From the NCBI GenBank assembly GCA_031426915.1, contig JASJPB010000032.1, positions 1 to 64,000 on the forward strand: a stretch of DNA of 64,000 nucleotides, written 5' to 3'. Source of the stretch: Sulfurimicrobium sp031426915. Lineage in GTDB: Bacteria; Pseudomonadota; Gammaproteobacteria; Burkholderiales; Sulfuricellaceae. The first letter of the stretch is position 1. Every line of letters starts with the position of its first letter. The translations under genes were made by a program, and so were the position numbers. Under the pieces are notes generated by a model that was not told the DNA's origin, searched no databases, and saw nothing but the letters and a program-made list of their open reading frames with translations. Shown piece after piece: positions 43,345-51,927 of this stretch.

Positions 43345-43399
43345 TGTATGGATTAGAATCCTGTCGCTGCATAAAATTTTCTTTGTTAGGAGTTCAAGA

Positions 43400-43720
43400 A
43401 TGAAATTAACACCAATAATGCTTGCTGCAGCCCTGTCGGCTGCGATGGTAAGTGGCCAGGCCCAGGCTGGCGATGGCAAGGCGCTATATGCGGACAAAAC
43501 CTGCTCGGCCTGCCACGGCAAGGAAGGCAACAAGGCATTGATGCCGGACTATCCCAAGATCGCGGGTCAGAACCAGGCCTACATCGTGAAGCAAATGACC
43601 GACATCAAGAGCGGCGCACGCGCCAACGGCAACAGCGCGGCCATGAAGGGCGTGATGGTTCTGGTGAGCGAACAGGACATCAAGGACATCGCGGCTTATG
43701 TGTCCAAGCTCAAACCCTGA
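43400..43720 (+). CDS. Monoheme c-type cytochrome of the nos cluster
   Basis: A 106-residue exported cytochrome. The signal peptide ends near AQA (residue 23); the heme site is C35-S-A-C38-H39, with a likely Met axial ligand in the MKGVMVLV region. AGGAG precedes the ATG; the upstream in-frame extension crosses the promoter and is not protein. It resembles the class I cytochromes (NosC) that feed electrons to clade II NosZ. Its own FNR-type site and position after the nosZ terminator make it separately transcribed. Confidence 0.88.
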   Translation: MKLTPIMLAAALSAAMVSGQAQAGDGKALYADKTCSACHGKEGNKALMPDYPKIAGQNQAYIVKQMTDIKSGARANGNSAAMKGVMVLVSEQDIKDIAAYVSKLKP

Positions 43721-43731
43721 TTTGAATCTGG

Positions 43732-43745
43732 TTGACTTGTGTCAA
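43732..43745. promoter_or_regulatory. FNR/DNR-type site upstream of the diheme cytochrome
   Basis: TTGACTTGTGTCAA is a perfect TTGAC-N4-GTCAA repeat. A TAGAAT hexamer at 43768-43773 has its centre 32 bp downstream, the same distance as at the nosZ promoter. Confidence 0.7.
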
Positions 43746-43806
43746 GGTAAATGACTGATGTGATCGCTAGAATGGTCGTGTCAGTTGGATAACGAAAGGA
43801 AAGCAA

Positions 43807-44535
43807 ATGAACAAACGTATAGCAATAGTATTGGCCCTGATGCTTGCACCTGCAGTGGCTTTCGCGGGCGTACCCGCGCCGAAGAAGGAAGGTATCGAAG
43901 GCAAGGGCTACGTATGGAACGCACAGGAAGGCGAGAAAATCGAAGCCCTGCACAAGAAGGGTGACCCCAAGGCTGGCAAGGAAGCGTATGAAGTGTGCGG
44001 CGCCTGCCACCTGCCCTCCGGCGCGGGACGTCCAGATGGCACTTTCCCGCAACTGGCCGGGCAACACTCCACGGTAATCATCAAGCAAATGGCCGACATT
44101 CGTGCCGGTCTGCGCGACAACCCCACCATGTACCCCTTTGCGCAGACTCTGACCGATGCGCAGGAACTGGCGGACGTTTCGGCTTACATCCAGGGTCTGT
44201 GTATTCCGCTCGAGCACGGCAAGTATGACGGTGCCGATGCCGCGATGCAGATTTCCAAGGGCAAGGAACTGTACGAGAAGCAATGCCTGGAATGCCATGG
44301 CAAGAACGGTGAAGGTAACAAGGAAAAATTCTTCCCCGTGATCGCCGGCCAGCATTACAAGTACCTGCTGCGCCAGATGACCGAAATCCGTGACGGCAAG
44401 CGCCGCAATGCCAACCCCGACATGGTGAAGATCATCAAGCCCTACACCAATGAACAACTGGTGGCGATTTCGGCTTACCAGTCGAGCATGACCATGCCGG
44501 GCGCGATGTGCAAGGCAGCAGCCAAGAAGAAGTAA
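43807..44535 (+). CDS. Diheme c-type cytochrome of the nos cluster
   Basis: A 242-residue exported protein with two class I cytochrome domains. Signal peptide is residues 1-20. Heme sites are C64-G-A-C67-H68 and C160-L-E-C163-H164, each followed by a QLAGQH or VIAGQH motif. It fits the second cytochrome (NosC2-like) of clade II nos clusters and would carry electrons from the NosG/NosH side to NosZ. GAAAGGAAAGC precedes the start. Confidence 0.9.
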   Translation: MNKRIAIVLALMLAPAVAFAGVPAPKKEGIEGKGYVWNAQEGEKIEALHKKGDPKAGKEAYEVCGACHLPSGAGRPDGTFPQLAGQHSTVIIKQMADIRAGLRDNPTMYPFAQTLTDAQELADVSAYIQGLCIPLEHGKYDGADAAMQISKGKELYEKQCLECHGKNGEGNKEKFFPVIAGQHYKYLLRQMTEIRDGKRRNANPDMVKIIKPYTNEQLVAISAYQSSMTMPGAMCKAAAKKK

Positions 44536-44543
44536 TGTCAATT

Positions 44544-44576
44544 CAGCCACGGGGGAACGATATTTCTCCGTGGCTG
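44544..44576 (+). terminator. Hairpin after the diheme cytochrome
   Basis: CAGCCACGG (44544-44552) pairs with CCGTGGCTG (44568-44576). The following bases (CCTTTAT) are only weakly T-rich, so it may be an attenuator or 3' stabilising hairpin rather than a full terminator. Confidence 0.45.
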
Positions 44577-44695
44577 CCTTTATGCAGTCGAAGTAAAAAC
44601 AGAGAAGGAATGGCGGGGGAGTTGCTTCCCGCCAATTCACTTCCGCGGAGGCGTGGGGACGTGTATAACGTTAAATGCCTGACGAGAGAGTAAAA

Positions 44696-45673
44696 ATGAA
44701 TAGTCCGCAAAAACAAATAATGAAGATAAGGGTGTTGACCTTTATCGCGCTGGTACTGATGGTGGCTGCCTATTTCAGCCCGATCTGGTGGGTCTCCCTG
44801 ACCGCGCCCAACTATCCCAAGGATGCGTTTCCGGATGGGATACGCATCCATTTCCACTTCAATGGCGTGTTTAACGGTTGCAAGACGGAAATTGTAAAGA
44901 CAGGGCGACAGGCTGAACTGATGCAGTCCGACCTGGGCGACGACCTGGCGGCGCGCGAGAATCCCGCCCTGGACCTGAAGAAACAAGAGTTGGGGCTGAA
45001 TTGCGTGGACGAGATGAATACCATCAACCACTATGTGGGGATGTATCCAATCGATACCGGCTCTCCGGTGGAGTTGCGCCTGTCGAAGTTCATCTTCGGA
45101 TTCATGGCCGTCATGATGCTGGGATTCATGGTGACGCAACGCAAGCAGCAACTCCTGATCCTGGGCGCGGGCTTTGCCGCGGTTGGCGCATGGATGGTGA
45201 CGGACCAGATCGTGATGGGGCAGATGGACGTGTTCGCCGCCCATTATCATGACGAGGCAAGCAAGTTCTTCAACCAGCCGGAAGTGCTGGACAGATGGGT
45301 GGCCAACCTGAAATTTGCCACCAAGGCCGCAATTGGCGGGCTGATTGCGGCCATGATCATCGTCATGCTGGGGGTGTGGAAAGTGCGTCAGTTTTCCTTG
45401 CTGCTGGTTCTGGTTCCCGCGCTGCTGCCGGTTTTCTTCGTACTCGATTATGCCGGCTGGCTGTGGTTCTTTGGCCATAATCTCCATCCCTGGGGCGCCT
45501 TTACCGTCAAGCCCTTCATGCCGACCGTATTCGGAGAGGGCAAGGTGGCACAGTTCAGCACCTATTCCTATCCCTATTACGGCTACGCGATGCTGCTGGG
45601 TACCAGTGTCACCGCCTTGTTGGCTCTGCTGATTCGACGCAAGCTGATGCGCGAACAGCAAGACATCAACTAG
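44696..45673 (+). CDS. nosB: NosB-like membrane protein of clade II nos clusters
   Basis: A 325-residue integral membrane protein with about six helices and a periplasmic loop after the first (about 45-125) containing NYPKDAFPDGIRIHFHFNG. A protein of this type lies directly downstream of nosZ in clade II clusters and is absent from clade I; its function is not established. The ATG at 44696 follows GAGAG and is preferred over the upstream ATG at 44675, which lacks a site. Confidence 0.75.
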   Translation: MNSPQKQIMKIRVLTFIALVLMVAAYFSPIWWVSLTAPNYPKDAFPDGIRIHFHFNGVFNGCKTEIVKTGRQAELMQSDLGDDLAARENPALDLKKQELGLNCVDEMNTINHYVGMYPIDTGSPVELRLSKFIFGFMAVMMLGFMVTQRKQQLLILGAGFAAVGAWMVTDQIVMGQMDVFAAHYHDEASKFFNQPEVLDRWVANLKFATKAAIGGLIAAMIIVMLGVWKVRQFSLLLVLVPALLPVFFVLDYAGWLWFFGHNLHPWGAFTVKPFMPTVFGEGKVAQFSTYSYPYYGYAMLLGTSVTALLALLIRRKLMREQQDIN

Positions 45674-45687
45674 CCATTGCGCACCGC

Positions 45688-45711
45688 ACCTGGCGGGCAT
45701 GCCCGCCAGGT
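45688..45711. terminator. Perfect palindrome between nosB and nosD
   Basis: ACCTGGCGGGCATGCCCGCCAGGT is a perfect 24-bp palindrome just after the nosB stop. It lacks a T-run, so it may be a rho-type or processing hairpin, or an operator, rather than an intrinsic terminator. Confidence 0.45.
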
Positions 45712-45797
45712 ACAAAGCTGGATCACCCGATTTGTTTTAAGAACGGAATTGGCCGTTGACTGTCACAGAAACGTCACGACTTGAAGGCTCTTGAGCG

Positions 45798-47168
45798 ATG
45801 AAATTGCGGCAACTTTTTATGCTTCTGCTGGCGGCAGGCGTCACCGTTACGGTGGTGAATGCGACAGGCATCGTGAGCGAAGAGGCCGGGCCGAAACCTG
45901 GGCAGAGCGCGGACATGAGCAATGCGCCGCGCGTCGATGTCGACAAACCCGTGGAGCTGGTGCCGCTCTATATGCGCGACAAGCGCATACATGGCCTGAC
46001 CCCGTTCCAGTCGCTGGTGGACGCGGCGCCGGCAGGCTCCACCTTGCGTCCCAAGCCCGGTTCCTATGCCGGTCCGGTGCATCTTACCAAACCCTTGATT
46101 ATCGATGGCGGCGGCAAAGTCACCATTGACGGCGGCGACAAAAGCACGGTGTTCGTGATCGAGACTAACGGTGCCACGGTGAGTGGCCTGCATCTAACGG
46201 GTTCGGGCGGCTCGCACGATAGCGACGATGCCTGTCTCAACGTGCGCGGTCACAACAACCTGATCGAGAACAATGTCATCGATAACTGCCTGTTCGGTAT
46301 CGACCTCAAGCAGTCCAACCGCAATATCTTGCGCGGCAACCGCATTCGCTCCAAACCGGCGGATCTCGGCGTGCGCGGCGATGGACTGCGTCTCTGGTAC
46401 AGCATGGAGAATCGCATCGAGAGCAACCAGGTAGTGGATTCGCGCGACATGGTGGTGTGGTATTCGAACGGCAACGTGTTCTACCGCAACTATGGCACCC
46501 GCAGCCGTTACTCTATACATCTCATGTTCGCCAACAACAACGTGGTGGACAGCAACCGCTTTTATGACAACGCAGTGGGCGTGTACCTGATGTATACCGA
46601 GAATACGGTGGTGCGCAACAACGTGATTTCACACGCCACCGGCGCCACCGGCATGGGGCTCGGCTTCAAGGAGGCGAGCGGTGCGCTGATCGAGGGCAAC
46701 GAGATCATCTATTGCGCGCTGGGGCTATCGGCGGATCTGTCGCCGTTCCAGCCCGACAGCAAAATCATCCTGAAGAACAACCGCATCGCCTACAACGGTG
46801 TCGCCATCGCGTTCAACAGCGATCTGGAGGGCTATGTGGTCAATGGAAATTCCTTCGAGGGTAATATTTCCAATCTTTCCGTGGGTGGGGCAGGCTCGGG
46901 CCAGCGCAATATCTGGCGCGGAAATTTCTGGGACGATTACGAAGGCTTCGACCGCAACAAGGACGGTATCGGCGACACCTCATACGATTTGTATGCCTAT
47001 GCGGACCGGGTGTGGATGGAAATCCCCCAGGCGCGCTTCTTCAAATCCGCCCCGGCGCTGGAAGTGCTCGATTTCCTCGAACGCCTGGCCCCTTTTTCCA
47101 GTCCCACCCTGCTGTTGCGCGATGAGAAACCCTTGTTCAACAACCCCTGGAAAGGGGCCAAAAAGTGA
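45798..47168 (+). CDS. nosD: NosD, periplasmic copper-site assembly protein
   Basis: A 456-residue exported right-handed beta-helix (CASH domain) protein. The signal peptide is at the start (LFMLLLAAGVTVTVV). Repeating parallel-helix motifs such as NLIENNVIDNCLFGIDL, NRIESNQVVDSRDM and NTVVRNNVISHATG run through 110-380, ending with FWDDYEGFDRNKDGIGD, a NosD hallmark. NosD works with NosF and NosY to build the CuZ centre of NosZ. Confidence 0.95.
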   Translation: MKLRQLFMLLLAAGVTVTVVNATGIVSEEAGPKPGQSADMSNAPRVDVDKPVELVPLYMRDKRIHGLTPFQSLVDAAPAGSTLRPKPGSYAGPVHLTKPLIIDGGGKVTIDGGDKSTVFVIETNGATVSGLHLTGSGGSHDSDDACLNVRGHNNLIENNVIDNCLFGIDLKQSNRNILRGNRIRSKPADLGVRGDGLRLWYSMENRIESNQVVDSRDMVVWYSNGNVFYRNYGTRSRYSIHLMFANNNVVDSNRFYDNAVGVYLMYTENTVVRNNVISHATGATGMGLGFKEASGALIEGNEIIYCALGLSADLSPFQPDSKIILKNNRIAYNGVAIAFNSDLEGYVVNGNSFEGNISNLSVGGAGSGQRNIWRGNFWDDYEGFDRNKDGIGDTSYDLYAYADRVWMEIPQARFFKSAPALEVLDFLERLAPFSSPTLLLRDEKPLFNNPWKGAKK

Positions 47169-47178
47169 ATGTAGAGCC

Positions 47179-48018
47179 ATGAGCGAAGAGAAGCCACAGC
47201 CAAGCAATCCCCTGATTAACAAGCGCAAGCGGGAAGCGCGTCGGAAATTTTTACGTTCCATCGTTTTGGGTGCGGCGGTGCTGGGGATTTCCTCCGTGGG
47301 CTACATCCCGGTGGCCAGGGCGTGGCGCGTGCGCATGCGGCCGCCAGGGGCGCTGGAAGAGCAGAATTTCCTTTCTTCCTGCATCAAGTGCGGCCAGTGC
47401 GTGCAGGTATGCCCGGTTGCGGCCATCAAGCTCGACGACCTCGATCAGGGCTTCGGCGTAGGTGTGCCCTATATCGATTCACGCAGCCAGGCATGCGATT
47501 TCTCCTGTGATGCCGTGCAGTGCATTCTGGCCTGTCCCACCGGCTCGCTGGTTTACGACAAACCCGGCTTCATGCCGACACGCAACGAGATGAGAGTGGC
47601 GAATCCGCCCATTCTGCTCGCCAAGGAAAAAAGCCCCGAGCCCACGCTCAACCTGAAGGAACGTAGCGGGCTGGCTGTCCTGGCGCGTCCCGAGAAATGC
47701 CTCGCGCGCCAGGGCAAGGGTATCAAGGGGGCGGCGCGTGGGCCGGCGTTCGAGGGCACGATGCGTTTCATGGAAGTGGACCGCTGGAAGCCCATCCCGC
47801 TACGCGATCATCCATATGATCTGGAACTGTGCGACCTGTGCGTGCGCACCTGCCCCATCAAGGGGGCGATTTCCCTGGAAACCGTGGTGGAAAACGGTGT
47901 CAAGATCAAAACACCGGTGGTGCATGAGCCGTGTGTCGGTTGCGGCGTGTGCGAAATGGTGTGCCCGCCCGATCTGGCGGCAATCGTGGTGGAAGCGCGC
48001 AAAGGGTGGAGCGCCTGA
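47179..48018 (+). CDS. nosG: NosG, NapG-like four-cluster ferredoxin
   Basis: A 279-residue periplasmic iron-sulfur protein with a twin-arginine motif (R21-R22-KFLR) and hydrophobic segment. Four cluster motifs are visible: CIKCGQCVQVCP, CDFSCDAVQCILACP, CDLCVRTCP and CVGCGVCEMVCP. By analogy with NapG it should accept electrons from NosH and pass them on to cytochromes c. Its stop overlaps the nosH start. Confidence 0.92.
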   Translation: MSEEKPQPSNPLINKRKREARRKFLRSIVLGAAVLGISSVGYIPVARAWRVRMRPPGALEEQNFLSSCIKCGQCVQVCPVAAIKLDDLDQGFGVGVPYIDSRSQACDFSCDAVQCILACPTGSLVYDKPGFMPTRNEMRVANPPILLAKEKSPEPTLNLKERSGLAVLARPEKCLARQGKGIKGAARGPAFEGTMRFMEVDRWKPIPLRDHPYDLELCDLCVRTCPIKGAISLETVVENGVKIKTPVVHEPCVGCGVCEMVCPPDLAAIVVEARKGWSA

Positions 48019-48917
48019 TGAACAAATATCTGGAATCGGTGCGGGTGATGCTGGGCGGCGAGCCGCGCAAGCCGGGGCCCGTCGANNNNNNNNNNCGTGC
48101 GCATCAGAAAAGGGCATACTGGCTCAAGCGGCGCTGGATCACGCTGCTCTCGATCAACCTGCTGTTCACGGTGTCCTTCTGGTTCGATATCCAGATCCTG
48201 GAAGGCGCGCTGACCGCGTCGCGCATGCTGGGCTTCCACCTGATCGACCTGAATTCCGCGCTGCAGGTGATGCTGGCGCACAAGCACATCATCGTCAACC
48301 TGTTCATCGGCACCGGTACGGTTTTCGTCCTGTGGCTGCTGCTGGGCGGACGCACTTTCTGCTCCTGGGTCTGTCCTTACCACTTTCTGGCGGAAAATGC
48401 GGAGCGGCTGCACGTATACCTGGTGGAAAAGAAAAAGATTACCGACCATGCCTTCCATCGCGGCGTGCGCACGGTGTTCTGGGTATTGTTTGCCCTGATG
48501 GCGGTCATTACCGGCTATACCGTATTCGAAACCATCTCGCCCACCGGTATCGTCAGCCGGGCACTGATCTACGGGCCGGGGTTGGCGCTGGGATGGGTGT
48601 TGTTGCTGCTACTGTTTGAGGTGTTCTATTCGCGGCGCGCCTGGTGTCGCTACGTGTGCCCGATTGGTCTGACTTATGGCATCGTCGGCGTGTTTTCGCC
48701 CCTGCACGTGACCTACAAGCTGGCCAACTGTCACCATGAAGGCGAATGCCGCAAGGTGTGCGAGGTGCCGCACGTACTGGACTGCATCATCAAGGGACGC
48801 GCGCCGGCCGCCCAGCTGGACATCGGCGCCGACTGCACCCGCTGCGGCATGTGTGTCGATGTCTGCCCGAGCGGCGCCTTGTCATTCGAGATCAAGGGCT
48901 TGAGAAAGATAATGTGA
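48018..48917 (+). CDS. nosH: NosH, NapH-like membrane quinol dehydrogenase
   Basis: A 299-residue membrane protein interrupted by the assembly gap near residues 23-26; the frame before and after the gap is the same. Four to five helices follow, with FCSWVCPYHF and WCRYVCPIGL, the Cys-Pro motifs of NapH-type quinol oxidation, and two ferredoxin-like motifs near the C-terminus (ECRKVCEVP and CTRCGMCVDVCP). It is the probable menaquinol-oxidising entry point of the NosG/NosH pathway. It overlaps nosG and nosF by one base each. Confidence 0.88.
   Translation: MNKYLESVRVMLGGEPRKPGPVXXXXRAHQKRAYWLKRRWITLLSINLLFTVSFWFDIQILEGALTASRMLGFHLIDLNSALQVMLAHKHIIVNLFIGTGTVFVLWLLLGGRTFCSWVCPYHFLAENAERLHVYLVEKKKITDHAFHRGVRTVFWVLFALMAVITGYTVFETISPTGIVSRALIYGPGLALGWVLLLLLFEVFYSRRAWCRYVCPIGLTYGIVGVFSPLHVTYKLANCHHEGECRKVCEVPHVLDCIIKGRAPAAQLDIGADCTRCGMCVDVCPSGALSFEIKGLRKIM
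48086..48095. other. Assembly gap (10 N)
   Basis: Ten consecutive N bases lie within nosH. Because nosH reads in the same frame on both sides, the true gap is probably 10 bases or 10 plus a multiple of three, but a fixed-size placeholder cannot be excluded. Confidence 0.99.
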
Positions 48918-49798
48918 TGCAGAATACAAAAATGATCAATTTCAATCACGTCTCAAAAACCTTCAAACGCAACCGGGTCCTGAATGAGCTCGATCTCACC
49001 ATCACCCCGGGCGAGCGCATCGCACTGGTGGGCTCCAACGGCGCCGGAAAAACCACGCTGATCCGCTGTCTGCTGGGCGAGTACACCTATGACGGCTCGG
49101 TTACCGTCAACGGTCTGGCACCGCGCCAGAACCGGCAGGAAGTACTGGAAAAGATCGGCTTCGTGCCCCAGTTGCCGCCGCCCCTGAAAATGCCGGTAGG
49201 GCAGTTGCTCGAATTTTCCGCATCGGTTTGCAATAGCGAAAAGAGCCGCATGGAGGAAATCGCCCGGCGGCTCGGCCTGGACGTGGCCAGGATGGCGAGT
49301 CAACCCTTCGTCAAGCTTTCCGGCGGACAGAAACAGAAGCTGCTGATTTCCATCGCCCTGGGGCGTGACAGCAACGTGCTGGTCATGGATGAACCGGCCG
49401 CCAACCTCGACCCTGAAGCGCGCCAGATTTTTTTCGGCCTGCTCGCCGAACGCCTGGAAAACACCACCATGCTGATTTCCAGCCATCGTCTGGACGAAGT
49501 GTCGGCGTTGGTGAACCGCGTGATCGAGCTCGACCGCGGCAAGGTGGTGCTGGACGACCGGGTGGCGGACGACGTTTCCCTCACCGGCATGCTGGCTTGC
49601 CGCCTGGTTTTGCGCCGTCCCGAGGAGTCCATCGCCAAGGCGCTGTCAGGCTGGAAGTTCCAGGACACTGGCGGCGGGCTGGAATGGCAGGGCGCCGTCG
49701 CGGGTCCGGACCGGCTGCGTTTCCTCGGCATGCTGTCGCGCTACGTGGGCATCCTCACCAGCATCCGGCTGGATGAGAGCGGGGACGGCAAGCCATGA
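48917..49798 (+). CDS. nosF: NosF, ABC transporter ATPase
   Basis: A 293-residue ATPase of the nosDFY transporter. Walker A is GSNGAGKTT, signature KLSGGQKQKLL, Walker B VLVMDEPAANLD, and the switch His is in ISSHRLDE. It energises NosY to deliver a sulfur species to NosD for CuZ assembly. It starts in the nosH stop and overlaps nosL by 4 bp; longer in-frame readings fall inside nosH. Confidence 0.95.
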   Translation: MQNTKMINFNHVSKTFKRNRVLNELDLTITPGERIALVGSNGAGKTTLIRCLLGEYTYDGSVTVNGLAPRQNRQEVLEKIGFVPQLPPPLKMPVGQLLEFSASVCNSEKSRMEEIARRLGLDVARMASQPFVKLSGGQKQKLLISIALGRDSNVLVMDEPAANLDPEARQIFFGLLAERLENTTMLISSHRLDEVSALVNRVIELDRGKVVLDDRVADDVSLTGMLACRLVLRRPEESIAKALSGWKFQDTGGGLEWQGAVAGPDRLRFLGMLSRYVGILTSIRLDESGDGKP

Positions 49799-50226
49799 AA
49801 AACTTCTTCAGGCTGGCCGCCGCGCTCGCGTTTGCGAGTGTGCTGGCCGCCTGTTCCGGCGAACCGAAAACCGGCCCGGTGGAAGTCAAATGGGACCGGG
49901 ACACCTGCGTGCGCTGCAACATGGCGCTGAGCGACAAACGCTATGCCGCCCAGGTGCGCGGCGGGCCGAAACATCAGGCGTTCAAGTTCGACGATATCGG
50001 CTGTGTTTTTTTCTGGCTCAAGGACAAGCCCTGGGCGGAAAATTCCGCGACGGAAATCTGGGTCATGGATATCCGCTCCAACCAGTGGATCGACGCGCGC
50101 AAGGCCTACTATGTGCCGGGCAAGATGACGCCAATGGCCTACGGCTTCGGCGCGGTGGCGTTGCCGGAGCCGGGCAGCGTGAATTTCGAGGCGGCCAGGA
50201 AACAGGTTCTGGCCAGAGGAAAATAG
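49795..50226 (+). CDS. nosL: NosL, outer copper chaperone lipoprotein
   Basis: A 143-residue lipoprotein with lipobox LAAC20 and the copper motif C38-V-R-C41-N-M43. NosL delivers Cu(I) for NosZ maturation. It overlaps nosF by 4 bp and is followed by an inverted repeat before nosY, an order (F-L-Y) seen in several clade II clusters. Confidence 0.93.
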   Translation: MKNFFRLAAALAFASVLAACSGEPKTGPVEVKWDRDTCVRCNMALSDKRYAAQVRGGPKHQAFKFDDIGCVFFWLKDKPWAENSATEIWVMDIRSNQWIDARKAYYVPGKMTPMAYGFGAVALPEPGSVNFEAARKQVLARGK

Positions 50227-50228
50227 CC

Positions 50229-50306
50229 CCCCCAATCCCCCTTGTCAGGAGGGCTTCCGGAGCGCCCCTCCCCTGTTCACACCCCCCTGACAAGGGGGGT
50301 TGGGGG
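50229..50306. repeat. Inverted repeat between nosL and nosY
   Basis: A 21-bp arm, CCCCCAATCCCCCTTGTCAG plus G (50229-50249), pairs with 50286-50306 with one mismatch (or a G-U pair in RNA). The intervening 36 bp are also GC-rich. It is the kind of poly-C/poly-G interspersed repeat found between genes in many betaproteobacteria, and may also attenuate transcription between nosL and nosY. Confidence 0.65.
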
Positions 50307-50357
50307 TGGTGGGAGGACGGGAGGGGTTAGGGTAATGATTGTTTCTGAGGATACTGA

Positions 50358-51185
50358 ATGAAAAATTTATGGCTCACCGCCAAGCTGGATGTCGTGGAAT
50401 CCCTGCGCGCGCGCTGGTTCATGATTTATACCCTGGTGTTCGGCGGTATCGTCGCCATGCTGTTCGCTTTCGGTCTTACCGAGTCGCGGGTTTTGGGCTT
50501 CATCGGCCTGTCGCGGCTGCTGGTGACCTACATCCAGCTGTGCATGGCGATCCTGCCTATATTCGTGCTCATTACCACGGTGCGCTCGGTGGCCGGGGAC
50601 CGCGAAGCCGGTGTGTTCGAATACCTGCTGTCGCTGCCGGTATCGCTGTCCGCCTGGTTCTGGGGCAAGCTGCTGGGGCGCTACATCGTGGTGTTTTTGC
50701 CGGTCTTCCTGGCCATGCTGGGCGCGGCGCTGTGGGCCTTGGCACGGCAGGTCGAAGTGCCCTGGACCATGTTCCTCTACTACACCGCGCTGCTGGCTTC
50801 GGTCGCCTGGTGCTTCCTGGGAATCGCCATGCTGCTCTCCACGCTGGCGCGCTCCACCGACGTGGCCCAGGGCGCTGCCTTCGTGGTGTGGCTCACCATG
50901 CTGTTGTTCCTCGATCTGATTCTGCTCGGCGTGATGATCCAGGGTCACACCTCGCCCGAAGTGGCGGTGGGTATTGCCCTCATCAATCCGCTCCAGGTGT
51001 TCCGCACTGCCGCGCTGATGCTGTTCGATCCCCAGTTGATCGTGCTGGGGCCCGCCGCCTACGTGATTTTCGACACCATGGGTGCGACCGGCTTCATGAT
51101 TTATGGCGTGGTTTACCCGCTGGTAATCGGCACCCTGAGCGCGACCGCGGGTTATTTCATGTTCCGCCGCGGCGATTTGCCTTAA
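50358..51185 (+). CDS. nosY: NosY, ABC transporter permease
   Basis: A 275-residue ABC-2 type permease with about six helices, partner of NosF. Features are the amphipathic start (KLDVVESLRARWFMIYTLVF), VAGDREAGVFEYLLSLPVS and the terminal GYFMFRRGDLP. GAGG lies before the ATG. Next comes ubiE after only 5 bp, so the second men group may be transcribed with nosY. Confidence 0.93.
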   Translation: MKNLWLTAKLDVVESLRARWFMIYTLVFGGIVAMLFAFGLTESRVLGFIGLSRLLVTYIQLCMAILPIFVLITTVRSVAGDREAGVFEYLLSLPVSLSAWFWGKLLGRYIVVFLPVFLAMLGAALWALARQVEVPWTMFLYYTALLASVAWCFLGIAMLLSTLARSTDVAQGAAFVVWLTMLLFLDLILLGVMIQGHTSPEVAVGIALINPLQVFRTAALMLFDPQLIVLGPAAYVIFDTMGATGFMIYGVVYPLVIGTLSATAGYFMFRRGDLP

Positions 51186-51190
51186 ATCAA

Positions 51191-51913
51191 ATGTCCAAGC
51201 TTTCCCGCACTTTCGGCTACCAGAGCGTGGCCGAAGACGAACGCACGCGCCGCATCCGGCGCGTGTTCGCAAGCGTGGCGCCGCGCTACGACCTGATGAA
51301 CGACCTCATGAGCTTCGGCATCCATCGCCTGTGGAAGCGGCGTCTGGCGCGCGAAGCCGCAGTGCGGGCGGGGCAGGTGGTGGTGGACCTGGCCGGCGGC
51401 ACTGGCGACGTGGCCGGCCTGATGGCAGGGAAGGGCGCGCGGGTAATGGTGTGCGACCCCAGCCTGGCCATGATGAACGTCGGCCGACCGGACGCCGATG
51501 CCGGGATCGCCTGGCTGGCAGGTACCGGGGAACGCATTCCGCTTGCGGACGCTTCGGTCGATACCGTGACCATCGCCTTCGGCATCCGCAATGTCACCAG
51601 CCTGGAACATGCTCTGCGCGAAGTGCTGCGGGTGCTGAAGCCAGGCGGGCGTTTCCTGTGTCTGGAATTTTCCCGGCCCTGGCAGCTCATCAAGCCGTTT
51701 TACGACCTGTTTTCCTTCACCGTGATTCCCCGCCTCGGTGCCTGGATCGCACGCGATCCGGAAGCCTATACTTACCTGGTCGAATCCATCCGGCGCTTCC
51801 CGGACCAGGAGGAAATGAAGCGCAATATGGAGCAGGCGGGGTTCGCACAGGTGGGTTATCGCAACCTGTCATTCGGCATTGCCTGCCTTCACGTCGGCGC
51901 GAAGCCGGTTTAA
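51191..51913 (+). CDS. ubiE: Ubiquinone/menaquinone C-methyltransferase
   Basis: A 240-residue class I SAM methyltransferase. Motifs: RYDLMNDLMSFGIHRLWK, VVDLAGGTGDVAGLM (SAM), FGIRNVTSLEHALREVLRVL and ARDPEAYTYLVESIRRFP. It methylates demethylmenaquinone and also 2-polyprenyl-6-methoxy-benzoquinol. It lies 5 bp after nosY and 14 bp before menE. The start gives the family N-terminus. Confidence 0.96.
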   Translation: MSKLSRTFGYQSVAEDERTRRIRRVFASVAPRYDLMNDLMSFGIHRLWKRRLAREAAVRAGQVVVDLAGGTGDVAGLMAGKGARVMVCDPSLAMMNVGRPDADAGIAWLAGTGERIPLADASVDTVTIAFGIRNVTSLEHALREVLRVLKPGGRFLCLEFSRPWQLIKPFYDLFSFTVIPRLGAWIARDPEAYTYLVESIRRFPDQEEMKRNMEQAGFAQVGYRNLSFGIACLHVGAKPV

Positions 51914-51927
51914 GCCTTTTTCGACCC

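Noticed and set aside
40993..43533. An 846-residue open frame on the minus strand across nosZ
   Set aside because: It mirrors nosZ codon usage, has no recognisable domain, and nosZ itself is complete with all metal ligands.
50367..51272. A minus-strand frame opposite nosY
   Set aside because: Low-complexity His/Gln/Glu-rich translation of the complementary strand of membrane helices, a common artefact.
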